A stretch of DNA of 64,000 nucleotides from Mameliella sp. CS4 (GTDB lineage: Bacteria; Pseudomonadota; Alphaproteobacteria; Rhodobacterales; Rhodobacteraceae): NCBI RefSeq assembly GCF_019392335.1, contig NZ_JAHXRQ010000008.1, positions 140,086 through 204,085 of the forward strand, in the 5' to 3' direction. Shown piece after piece: positions 34,659 through 42,784 of this stretch. The notes below the pieces were generated by a model, which did no database searches, was not told the DNA's origin, and was given only the letters and a program-made list of their open reading frames with translations. Position numbers and translations under genes: made by a program. Each line of letters begins with the position of its first letter. The first letter of the stretch is position 1.

Positions 34659-36059
34659 TCAGGCGGAGGGATAGCAGAAGCTGTCGGTCGAGCAGTCCCC
34701 GCCTTCCAGACGGATCTGGTGACTGCGATAGCCATCGGGGAAGTCGACGTAGAAATCCTCGGCCAGGGTCAGGCCGCCGTTTTCGCCCACATGCGCCATG
34801 ACCATCTGTCCGCCCTTCGCATCCGGGTAGAACTGGTCGTCCCAAGTGGAATAGAGCGAGTTGGTCCAGTAGACGCGCTTGCCGTCGCGGCTGATCTCGA
34901 CCATCTGCGGCCCATAGGCAAAGGGCTTGCCGCTGGGGTGTGGAGTCTCGCGAGCTATGCCGCCAAGCTCGACCTTGCCGGCCAGTTTCGGGTTCATCGG
35001 GTCCGAGACATCGTATTGATGCATCTCGCCCAGCCCCCAGCAGGCGACGTAGAGATACTTGTCGTCCAGGCTCAGGTCGATATCGGTCACCAGAGGCGGC
35101 ACCGCCTCGAAGCCTTGCAGCAGAGGGGGCAGGTTTTCGGCCTTTTCCGGGCGCGGGTCGATGGTGATGGTCTTTTTCGCCTCGAAGGTGCCATCCTCCT
35201 TTTGCCACCAGGTAAAGATGGACCCTTGCAGGTTGGTCGTGTCCACCACGACGCCGCAGAACCCGTAGTCCTTTGCTGGGTCATGCGCCGGTCGGATTTC
35301 CAGCGCCATCTGGTGGTTTTCGCCCAGGTCGATGGTCTGCACGTTCTTGCGTTCGCGCAGCTTCCAGAAGTGGATCGCATGGCCGTATTTGTTGCTCAGC
35401 AGATCCTCGGCAACGATACCGTTCTCGAACTGGGGGGGAAGGCCCCATTCGCTGCTGACCATGTAGTCACGCGGCAGGTTCCACCAGAAGTCGTAGTGCT
35501 TTTCCTGCTTGCCCCGGTCCATCTCGTAGCGGCCCAGGATCTCGAAGGTCTCGCAATCCATGATGAAGATGCCCGGAGGCCCGTCGGTGCCATCTTCGCC
35601 GCCGCCACCCAGGGTGCTGACGTAGATGCCTTCGGGGCCGCAGTGGATCGTGTGGGGCCGCGAATAGCCTGTCTTGGCAAAGACTTCTTCGGGTTCGATG
35701 ATCTTGTGGATCTTGGCCTTCAGCGGCTCTTTCACGTCGATGATGTAGATGCGCGAAGACCGGATGCCCGGGATGATCAGATAACGTCGTTCAAGGAAGG
35801 CATGGCCCGAGAGCGGCGACAGCGACGAGGAACAGGCGTTCCAGCCGAAATGGTGAAACTCGTCACCCTTGTTCGGCATGATCAGCTTGTGGACGATCTC
35901 GCCGTAGCTTTTTGATTTCGGGTCCACGTCCACCACCGCCAGACCGTCGGGCTGGCTGCCGTCGGGCGACAGCATCAGCGTAAAGGCAAGTGTCTCGGAC
36001 GGCGCCTCCATCGCCAGCCTGGGGGTTGCGTGGAATGTCGGGTCGGGTCTCAGGTTCAT
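34659..36059 (-). CDS. mtoX: Methanethiol oxidase / selenium-binding protein SBP56 family
   Basis: This is a 466-aa beta-propeller protein of the SBP56/MtoX family, which oxidises methanethiol to formaldehyde, H2S and H2O2 with a copper-type metal. The start MNLRPDPTFHATP follows GGGAGGAGAGACC. Histidine- and cysteine-bearing motifs of the family are present: DEFHHFGWNACSSS, SRPHTIHCGPEG and SNKYGHAIHFWKL. No signal peptide is seen, unlike the periplasmic enzyme of Hyphomicrobium, so it may act in the cytoplasm. It lies downstream of a DmdA-like gene and an Lrp regulator, which supports a role in methylated-sulfur metabolism. Confidence 0.87.
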   Translation of the reverse strand: MNLRPDPTFHATPRLAMEAPSETLAFTLMLSPDGSQPDGLAVVDVDPKSKSYGEIVHKLIMPNKGDEFHHFGWNACSSSLSPLSGHAFLERRYLIIPGIRSSRIYIIDVKEPLKAKIHKIIEPEEVFAKTGYSRPHTIHCGPEGIYVSTLGGGGEDGTDGPPGIFIMDCETFEILGRYEMDRGKQEKHYDFWWNLPRDYMVSSEWGLPPQFENGIVAEDLLSNKYGHAIHFWKLRERKNVQTIDLGENHQMALEIRPAHDPAKDYGFCGVVVDTTNLQGSIFTWWQKEDGTFEAKKTITIDPRPEKAENLPPLLQGFEAVPPLVTDIDLSLDDKYLYVACWGLGEMHQYDVSDPMNPKLAGKVELGGIARETPHPSGKPFAYGPQMVEISRDGKRVYWTNSLYSTWDDQFYPDAKGGQMVMAHVGENGGLTLAEDFYVDFPDGYRSHQIRLEGGDCSTDSFCYPSA

Positions 36060-36117
36060 GGTCTCTCCTCCCATTGAATCTCTGGTCGTTATGCGCGTCC
36101 TCTAAATGCAGGCTGTC

Positions 36118-36139
36118 ACTCTGCCATAAATTGCAGAGT
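36118..36139. promoter_or_regulatory. Inverted repeat in the mtoX promoter region
   Basis: ACTCTGC (36118-36124) and GCAGAGT (36133-36139) form a perfect 7-bp inverted repeat around the AT-rich centre CATAAATT, about 60-80 bases upstream of the mtoX ATG. It is a candidate operator, perhaps for the Lrp-type regulator nearby. Confidence 0.45.
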
Positions 36140-36199
36140 CGCCGAAGACATTTACCGCCCGACGCCGTGCGGCTCCGGCGGTATCTTGCCTTCTGCGGG

Positions 36200-36228
36200 G
36201 CGCGCGCCTTGCTGTCGCAAGCGCGCGC
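36200..36228 (-). terminator. GC-rich hairpin after the DmdA-like gene
   Basis: The arms GCGCGCGCCTTGC (36200-36212) and GCAAGCGCGCGC (36217-36228) pair with one bulged base around the loop TGTC, 9 bases after the stop. There is no U-run. It probably limits read-through into mtoX. Confidence 0.5.
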
Positions 36229-36237
36229 TCCTTGGCT

Positions 36238-37377
36238 TCATGCGGCGGCCAGCGCCTTTTTCGGGTCGAAGAAGGGGCGTTCGACAACTGTCGCAACCGT
36301 CGGGCCGGAGGGCAGGATGACCTCGATCTGCGTGCCCACATGGGCATGTTCGATGTCGATCATCGCCAATGCGATGTTCCGCTCCAGTCGGGGAGAGTAG
36401 ACCGCCGAGGTGACCTTGCCGATTTCCGCGCCGGCCTTGTTGATTGGCCAGAAGGTGGTGTTCGGCCCCCGCATCGGGTCGGCTTCGATGATCAGCCCGA
36501 CCTGCATCCGCTTGACGCCCTCGTCACGGATGCGTTTCAGCGCGGCCTTTCCGATGAAATCCGCCTCTATCTCGAGGTCGACCAATCGGTCGAGACCCAG
36601 TTCATAGGGATTGGTGTTGATATCCGCATCGGCGTGATAGGACAGCATGCCGCCTTCGATCCGCCGGATCGACGAGGTGTGGCCGGGTTTCAGGCCGAAT
36701 TCCAGCCCCGCTGCCATGATGCGCTCCCACAGGGCGTCTCCCTTGCTGCCGTCGCGCAGGTATAGCTCGTAGCCAAGCTCGCTGGACCAGCCGGTGCGCG
36801 AGACGATCAGCGGGATGCCGTCCAGGTCCATTTCGCGCAGCCAGTAGTATTTCAGGTCCATGATGCTGTCGCCGAAGAGGGCGCGAATGACCTCGCCCGA
36901 CTGCGGTCCCTGCAATTGCAGTGGCGACACATCGGGTTCACCGATCTGCACGTCCAGGCCGGAATGCACCGCCACACCCTGCGCCCAAAGCAGGATGTCG
37001 CTGTCGGCCAGCGAAATCCAGAAGTGGTTTTCCGCCAGGCGCAGCAGGATCGGGTCGTTCAGGATTCCGCCCTGAGCATTGGTGATCAGCACGTATTTGC
37101 ACTGGCCCACGGCCATCTTCGACAGGTTGCGCGGTGTCAGCAACTGGACGAATTTCGCGGCGTCGGGCCCGGTGATCTCCACTTGCCGTTCCACGGCCAC
37201 GTCACAGAGGATCGCGTCGTTGACGAGGTTCCAGAAGTTCTGTTCCGGATCGCCGAAGTCGCGCGGGATATACATGTGGTTGTAGACGGAGAAACCCTTG
37301 GCCCCCCAACGCACCGTGGCGTCGAAGTAGGGGGATTTGCGGATCTGCGTGCCAAAGCCGAACTCGTCTGCGTGCAT
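36238..37377 (-). CDS. DmdA-like GcvT-fold demethylase/aminomethyltransferase
   Basis: This 379-aa tetrahydrofolate-dependent GcvT-family protein has the DmdA-like layout: FSVYNHMYIPRDF near residue 30, CDVAVERQVEITGPDA near 60, and then SPLQLQGPQS, RTGWSSELGYELYL and RRIEGGMLSYHADADINTNP. DmdA removes a methyl group from DMSP to tetrahydrofolate. This protein is clearly related but differs from the R. pomeroyi DmdA I remember at many positions, so it may be a distant DmdA clade or act on a related methylated compound. It follows AAGGGCG. Neighbouring mtoX supports a methyl-sulfur role. Confidence 0.72.
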   Translation of the reverse strand: MHADEFGFGTQIRKSPYFDATVRWGAKGFSVYNHMYIPRDFGDPEQNFWNLVNDAILCDVAVERQVEITGPDAAKFVQLLTPRNLSKMAVGQCKYVLITNAQGGILNDPILLRLAENHFWISLADSDILLWAQGVAVHSGLDVQIGEPDVSPLQLQGPQSGEVIRALFGDSIMDLKYYWLREMDLDGIPLIVSRTGWSSELGYELYLRDGSKGDALWERIMAAGLEFGLKPGHTSSIRRIEGGMLSYHADADINTNPYELGLDRLVDLEIEADFIGKAALKRIRDEGVKRMQVGLIIEADPMRGPNTTFWPINKAGAEIGKVTSAVYSPRLERNIALAMIDIEHAHVGTQIEVILPSGPTVATVVERPFFDPKKALAAA

Positions 37378-37517
37378 TGCGTGCGCCCTTGTCTGTTTCC
37401 GGGCAGGCGGCCCGGAACACGGTTGATAATGGCGCCTATCTAGAAGCGAAAACCGCCTGCCAGCAGACCAAAAGACGGGCCTTGGTCGGTCTATTCGGGC
37501 TTAATTTCCGGCCCGGG

Positions 37518-38021
37518 TCAGGCCGTTCGGTCGCGCGGCTGCGGACAGGCCAGGCGGGCGATGTTCGGGCGGTCGGCCTTGACCACGCGGGTCGCGATGT
37601 AGGTCATGTAGCGGTCGACCCCAAGTTCGGCGTCCTGCATGACCTGTATCAGCCTCTGAAAGGCGGCAAGCGTCGAGCAGACCGTCTTTAACACGTAGTC
37701 CATGCCGCCGCCGGTGGCGATACATTCGGTGATGTCATCTTGGCGCGCGACCCAGGCCTCGAACCGTTCGAAATCAGTCTTGCGGTGATGGGTGAGAGAG
37801 ACGGTCACGATCACCTGCGTGAAGTCGCACAGCCGGTCGAGCGCGATGTCAGCGTGGTATCCGCGAATGTATCCCGCAGCCTTGAGCCGGTCGAGCCGCG
37901 CCCAGCAGGGCGTGGGAGAGATGTTCACGATCTCGGACAGTCGTGTCTTGCTCAGCTGCCCGTGCTGCTGAACCGCGCACAGGATGCGGATATCCGTGGC
38001 ATCAAGGCTCAGCTTTTTCAC
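37518..38021 (-). CDS. Lrp/AsnC-family transcriptional regulator
   Basis: This is a 167-aa regulator with an N-terminal helix-turn-helix (about 9-55, including SKTRLSEIVNISPTPCWARL) and a C-terminal ligand-binding RAM domain (about 65-150). It is upstream of and on the same strand as the DmdA-like and mtoX genes and is their likely regulator. No operator could be assigned with confidence. The 258 bases upstream (38022-38279) hold no further gene. Confidence 0.92.
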   Translation of the reverse strand: MKKLSLDATDIRILCAVQQHGQLSKTRLSEIVNISPTPCWARLDRLKAAGYIRGYHADIALDRLCDFTQVIVTVSLTHHRKTDFERFEAWVARQDDITECIATGGGMDYVLKTVCSTLAAFQRLIQVMQDAELGVDRYMTYIATRVVKADRPNIARLACPQPRDRTA

Positions 38022-38279
38022 CGATGGGGCACTCTCGCTCTATCGAAACGGAACATGTATTGCGTCCGGACGGACCCTCGCGACAGAGTATATCTTTTTT
38101 CGACAGCCAAGGGGCGCAGCATTGCGACGAAAAATGTCCCGGTCGCGGCGCTTGCCGTCGGCACTCAGCCCTTGGCTGAAACAGCCCCTTGGCCTTCGAA
38201 ACTCGGGCAGCATGAATGAGACCTTGGGACGGCTTTAAACCGCGACAGGGTCACTTGCCAAAGTTCCACGTCAGTCACT

Positions 38280-39512
38280 TCAGGCGATCTGAATTGATCC
38301 GATGACAAGCGCTTCGAAGGCGGCTTCGTCGAGCATGCTGTTATTCTCGATGAGAATATCCAGATCGCCAAGCTGCAGCAGGCCGTCGCCCGATGGTTGC
38401 ACGGTGAAGGCATCGGCGAGCAATGTCAGGGGATCTGTTGCGGACAACAGGTCATCGAAGCCGGCAAGGAGAATGAGATCCTCCGCTTTCAGATCCATGA
38501 TTGTGTCCGTGGAGCCGTCGCTGGTTCCGGACTCGAAGACAAACCAATCTTCCCCAGAGCCTCCCGACAGGCTGTCCGCGCCAGAGCCGCCGATCAGGGT
38601 GTCGTCTCCTGACGTTCCGATGAGGGTATCGTCTCCGTCACCGCCGCTCATCGAGTCGTTGCCGCTTTGGCCTTTGAGCAGGTCGTCGCCGGCAGAGCCG
38701 ATCAGTGTGTCGTTGTTCTTGCCGCCAAAGAGGTTGTCTGCCCCCTCGCCACCGATGATCGAGTCATTGCCGTTGCCGCCATAGATCTCGTCCGCGCCGT
38801 CACCGCCATCGAGGCTGTCATCGCCGGTGTCGCCATAGAGCCTGTCCTCGCCCGCGCCACCCTCCAGCAGGTCGTTGTCCTTGCCGCCTTTCAGCACGTC
38901 GGCGCCGTCGCCGCCTTGCAAGCTGTCGGCGTCATTGCCACCGGAGAGTTCGTCCGACCCGGCGCCGCCGACCAAAAGGTCCTCGCCAGAGTCGCCGAAC
39001 AAACTGTCGTCCGCCACATTTCCAAGGAGCGTGTCGTCGCCTGAGTTGCCAAAGACAGGTGCCGACGCACCGCCCCCGATCAGGATGACTTTGTCATTTC
39101 CGTCCATTGCGTCGCGTTCGGTCGCCGACGGAGACAGGAAGACGAAGTCGTCGTCACAGGTGAACAGGTCTTGCCCGTCGTCAATGTGGATGCCGTCCGG
39201 GCCAATCGAGATCTGGACCGGTTCCTGCAACAAATCGACGGCGTGCACCAAGAGGCCCGAAGGCTTCACCGCAACAGACACGCCGAGATGCGAAATTCGG
39301 TCTACAAAAGACTGCGGAATCTCGTCCGGTGTGGGCAGCAGCTTGCCTGGCTCCTTGTGTCCGGGCCGGCCTGGGTCGAGCGGGCGCGCCAGTTTTAGCA
39401 GGAAGGCTTCGGTCGGCGGGGCAAGCGCCAGGTCGTCAATGGGGCCACGCGGAACGTTGCCGGCTGAACCGGCCCAATTGGCAAATTTCTTCATACCCTT
39501 GATTGCTGGCAT
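38280..39512 (-). CDS. RTX-repeat calcium-binding protein in the polysaccharide locus
   Basis: This is a 410-aa acidic protein. The first 130 residues have no recognised fold. From about 150 to 330 there are RTX nonapeptide repeats of the form GGxGxDxLx (for example GGAGEDRLYGDTGDDSLDGG), which bind calcium outside the cell, and a C-terminal segment at about 335-410 that may hold a type I secretion signal. Its C-terminus differs from the three other RTX proteins of the window. It starts 57 bases after the AlgD-like gene and is probably in its operon. There is no epimerase or lyase domain, so it may bind the polymer or cap the cell surface. This role is inference. Confidence 0.85.
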   Translation of the reverse strand: MPAIKGMKKFANWAGSAGNVPRGPIDDLALAPPTEAFLLKLARPLDPGRPGHKEPGKLLPTPDEIPQSFVDRISHLGVSVAVKPSGLLVHAVDLLQEPVQISIGPDGIHIDDGQDLFTCDDDFVFLSPSATERDAMDGNDKVILIGGGASAPVFGNSGDDTLLGNVADDSLFGDSGEDLLVGGAGSDELSGGNDADSLQGGDGADVLKGGKDNDLLEGGAGEDRLYGDTGDDSLDGGDGADEIYGGNGNDSIIGGEGADNLFGGKNNDTLIGSAGDDLLKGQSGNDSMSGGDGDDTLIGTSGDDTLIGGSGADSLSGGSGEDWFVFESGTSDGSTDTIMDLKAEDLILLAGFDDLLSATDPLTLLADAFTVQPSGDGLLQLGDLDILIENNSMLDEAAFEALVIGSIQIA

Positions 39513-39569
39513 GGTCTCATACTCCGAAAATCTGTGCCGTTCGCCTTTGCTTGGCGGACAGCGAATGTG

Positions 39570-40973
39570 TTACCAGCCGATGCCCTGGCAGTTTTCCGGC
39601 TCGGCCTGTCCCGCGAACAGGCGCGCGACGTCGACAACAGGGACAAACACCTCCTGCGCCGCCTTGCGGTATTCCGGCAGGGCGTGGGTCACGATGACAG
39701 CATCCGCGCCCTGAAGCGCGCTTTCGATGTCTTCTTGCAGAAGCTGGGGCAACTGCTGGCAGAGGTCCTGCAAACCCGGCTTTGTCGAGGCCGCGTGCCG
39801 CGCACTTTCGACCACGTTGTCGGGTGTCACGAAGTGGTCGTGCGCGCTGATGGCGATGCCGTTCTCCTGAAGCTGGGCGATCACGTCCAGGATCGGGCTT
39901 TCGCGCAGGTCATTGGTGCCGGGCTTGAAGGCGAGGCCAAGCACGGCGACCTTGCGCGGTCGGGCGGCCAGAAGCATGGCCACGGCCCGGTCGATCTGCG
40001 CCAGATTGGACTGGTCAAGGCTGCCGATCAGCGGCAGGTCCACGTCGCGGCTCTGTGCCAAATGGTTCATCGCGCGCACTTCCTTGGGCAGGCAGGACCC
40101 GCCGTAGGCAAAGCCCGGCTTGAGATAGTAGGGCGACAGGTTGAGCTTGGTGTCCTGGCAAAAGATGTCCATGACGTCCCGTCCGTCGATGTTCAGCGCC
40201 TTCGACAGGCGGCCGATCTCGTTGGCGAAACAGACCTTGTTGGCGTGCCAGACATTGTCGACGTATTTGACCAGTTCGGCGGTTTCGATTTCGGTCACGA
40301 TCGGGAGGGCGTCGACCGGCTCGAAGATCCGGGACACGATTGCGACCGAGCGTTCGTCCGATGCGCCGATGACGGTCTTCGGGGGCGTCCGGAAGTCGTC
40401 CACGGCGACGCCTTCGCGCAAGAATTCGGGGACAAAGGCTATGCCGAAGTCGATGCCGGCCGCCTTGCGCGACACCTGCTCGATCCGGCGCGCCATGACG
40501 TCCATCGTGGTGCCCGGAGGAACAGAGCACCGCAGGACGACAACGTGAAAGGTTGTCTTGGCGGCGATTGCGGCCCCGATCGTATCGGCCACGCTTTCGA
40601 TATACCGCAGGTCGCAAGAGCCATCAGGGGCGGTCGGCGTGCCGACGGAAACAAAGGTCGCATCCGTTTCGGCAACGGCGGCGCAGAGGTCGTTGGTGGC
40701 AGAGATGGCGCCTCGTTTCACACCGTCTGAAAGCAGGTCGTCCAGGCCCGCTTCGTGAATCGGGGATCTGCCTTCGATGATGTTCGCGATCTTGAGTGTA
40801 TCCACGTCCACGCCAACGATCTCGTGGCCGAGCGATGCAAGGCATCCGGCCGTCACCGATCCGACGTAGCCGAGTCCGACAACACTGATGCGCGGTTTGT
40901 GGTCCGGCACCAGGTAGGGCTGAAACGCCTTCGATGCATCCGATTGCCAGTTCGCAGAGACAGCGTCCAACAT
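39570..40973 (-). CDS. algD: Nucleotide-sugar 6-dehydrogenase (AlgD-like GDP-mannose or UDP-glucose type)
   Basis: This is a 467-aa NAD-dependent sugar-nucleotide dehydrogenase that makes a uronic-acid donor. The NAD motif GLGYVG is at 33-38 and the catalytic cysteine C294 lies in GGSCLPKE, the version found in AlgD. A 28-residue N-terminal extension precedes the Rossmann fold. Position beside an alg8-type synthase favours GDP-mannose as substrate (giving GDP-mannuronate), but UDP-glucose cannot be ruled out. The ATG at 40973 follows CGAGG; a CtrA-type site lies 73 bases upstream. Confidence 0.85.
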   Translation of the reverse strand: MLDAVSANWQSDASKAFQPYLVPDHKPRISVVGLGYVGSVTAGCLASLGHEIVGVDVDTLKIANIIEGRSPIHEAGLDDLLSDGVKRGAISATNDLCAAVAETDATFVSVGTPTAPDGSCDLRYIESVADTIGAAIAAKTTFHVVVLRCSVPPGTTMDVMARRIEQVSRKAAGIDFGIAFVPEFLREGVAVDDFRTPPKTVIGASDERSVAIVSRIFEPVDALPIVTEIETAELVKYVDNVWHANKVCFANEIGRLSKALNIDGRDVMDIFCQDTKLNLSPYYLKPGFAYGGSCLPKEVRAMNHLAQSRDVDLPLIGSLDQSNLAQIDRAVAMLLAARPRKVAVLGLAFKPGTNDLRESPILDVIAQLQENGIAISAHDHFVTPDNVVESARHAASTKPGLQDLCQQLPQLLQEDIESALQGADAVIVTHALPEYRKAAQEVFVPVVDVARLFAGQAEPENCQGIGW

Positions 40974-41045
40974 TTGCTCAATACCTCGGTTTTTTGTTTC
41001 TCTGGATTGGACAATCTCTATCTTTTGTGTCCGAAATTGGACGCT

Positions 41046-41061
41046 GTTAAGAATTTGTTAA
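41046..41061 (-). promoter_or_regulatory. CtrA-type box upstream of the AlgD-like gene
   Basis: Read on the minus strand the site is TTAA-CAAATTC-TTAAC, an exact match to the CtrA consensus TTAA-N7-TTAAC. It lies 73-88 bases before the ATG of the AlgD-like gene, in the 230-bp gap after alg8, an AT-rich stretch that should carry its promoter. Confidence 0.6.
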
Positions 41062-41203
41062 GATTTGGGGAATTGCCCCAACTTGTTGATCAGGATTGGA
41101 ATTTTGGGGTGTTGTGGTCGGCTGGAACGGGCATTTTGTTGTCAAAACAGAAACGCACATTCAGCCGTCCGGCGTCGCATCAAGCCGGGGATCGTGCCGA
41201 GGG

Positions 41204-42784
41204 TCAGAACCCCGGGAAAAATGCGCCGGGGCCCATGACCCGTGACACCACCTGAATGAACACCAGGACAATCGTGACGAACTGGAACATCGCGATGGCG
41301 GATTTTGCCCGGTAGGTCAGGCTGACCTCGTGCTGGGCCTTCTGGCCGCCCCGGTTGGCCCAGCGCTGCTTGTGCGGAAAGAAGATCATGAACGACTTTA
41401 CCGAGGCGTTCAAAAGCTGGTTGACGTACAGCAGGAAGGGCCATGTCAAATCCGGTCGCTTGGCGTAGCGGAACAGGAAGAGACTGAGCACCAGGCGGGA
41501 CACCAGGATCCAGGACAGGGCGACCCAGACATAACCGGGGTCAAAGATCAGCGAGAGCAGGATCAGGGTGGGGCTGACCAGCATGGTCCAGATCGCAAGA
41601 CGTTGGTCCAGCACGCACCACCAGATGAACCAACCGACCCGGTTCGGCCCCAGCTGCAGGGCGCGTGCGCCGTTGCGCAGCATGTTGCCCGACCAGCGGC
41701 GCAGGTTCTGGACCATCCGGTCGCGACCGCTGCCTTTGATGACTTCGACGGTATAGACGCAGACGTCCGGCACATAGAGCATCTTGGCCCCGCGTCCGAG
41801 CAGGTAGTACCAGGTGCTTTTGTCGTCGCCCGAGAGAAAGCGGAAACGCCCCCAGAGCCAATGGTCGAGAAAATCCGCCTCGATGGTTCGGATGAAGGAC
41901 AGATTGCAGATCTGCCGCGCCCGGAACATGCTCATCCGCCCGGTGAGGGTCAGGACCTTGTCGCTCATGGCGTGGCTCTGCATGGCCAGCCGGCGTTGTG
42001 CGAAACGCATGTTCAGCCAGCGGCACAGCCAGGACGGTCCGTAGGTGATGGCCTCTTCGTCCGTGGTCAGGGCTTCGAGCTTGTCGTCCGAGCCGAACAT
42101 GGCGCAGCACCCGGCAAGGACACCGGGGCCTAGAATCGCATCGCCATCCATGAACAGGATCAGGTCGTCGTCGTCGGGAGCCGTTCGAATGATGGCGCGC
42201 ATCACAAGGCCGATGGCCATTCGCTTGCCGGGCTGGTTCTGGCGGATGAAGGCCACCTCGGCGTCAAGGTCGGCGCCATGCTCCCAGACGACGTCTTCGA
42301 TGATGCGTTCGTCGTGACGTGCACCGCTGCCGACCCAGATGGTCGCCGGCACGCCGATCTCGCGGATCTGATCCAGAAGTGCCTTCATCACGTGGCGTGT
42401 GATGGCCTCTTCTTCGTAGTAGGTGGTCATCTGGACATGCAGATGCCGCGGTCTCCAGCCATCGTTCCAGACCCTGTTGCACCGCTCGCGTATGTCCGGG
42501 AACTTGACCTCCTCGTAACGGCGGGCGCGCTGTGCGTGGTTGAACCACCAACCGTAGCGCCATATGCCCAAAAGCCCCAGGACCCAGGTGATCTCCTGGT
42601 GTTTCACATCGTAGAGGAATCCCGGGATCAGGACGACGGTAAGTGCACAGAGCAGCACCATACCCGCCAGAGCCAGCATGTCGCGAAGGCGCCATTTGCT
42701 CCCGGAAATAGGGGTTTGGTGCACCGTCATGCGGTCGGCAATGTCGCGATAGGGATCCGCGGGAAGCCAGTTGGTTTCGGCCAT
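41204..42784 (-). CDS. alg8: Alg8-like polysaccharide synthase (GT2 family)
   Basis: This is a 526-aa inner-membrane glycosyltransferase resembling alginate polymerase Alg8. Two helices (about 34-56 and 64-82) precede the GT2 domain, with the metal-binding MDGDAILGPG (212-221), the TTDEEAI segment (240-246), GRMSMFRA (282-289), the catalytic SGDDKS (318-323) and the QNLRRW motif (359-364). Several helices follow from about 380, ending near 515. These match Alg8 in order and spacing. It overlaps the Alg44-like gene by one base, so the pair is a coupled synthase. The product is probably a mannuronan-type polymer, inferred from the AlgD-like partner. Confidence 0.88.
   Translation of the reverse strand: MAETNWLPADPYRDIADRMTVHQTPISGSKWRLRDMLALAGMVLLCALTVVLIPGFLYDVKHQEITWVLGLLGIWRYGWWFNHAQRARRYEEVKFPDIRERCNRVWNDGWRPRHLHVQMTTYYEEEAITRHVMKALLDQIREIGVPATIWVGSGARHDERIIEDVVWEHGADLDAEVAFIRQNQPGKRMAIGLVMRAIIRTAPDDDDLILFMDGDAILGPGVLAGCCAMFGSDDKLEALTTDEEAITYGPSWLCRWLNMRFAQRRLAMQSHAMSDKVLTLTGRMSMFRARQICNLSFIRTIEADFLDHWLWGRFRFLSGDDKSTWYYLLGRGAKMLYVPDVCVYTVEVIKGSGRDRMVQNLRRWSGNMLRNGARALQLGPNRVGWFIWWCVLDQRLAIWTMLVSPTLILLSLIFDPGYVWVALSWILVSRLVLSLFLFRYAKRPDLTWPFLLYVNQLLNASVKSFMIFFPHKQRWANRGGQKAQHEVSLTYRAKSAIAMFQFVTIVLVFIQVVSRVMGPGAFFPGF

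Noticed and set aside
38022..38279. Short frames between the Lrp gene and the RTX gene
   Set aside because: They overlap each other on several frames and look like chance open frames.
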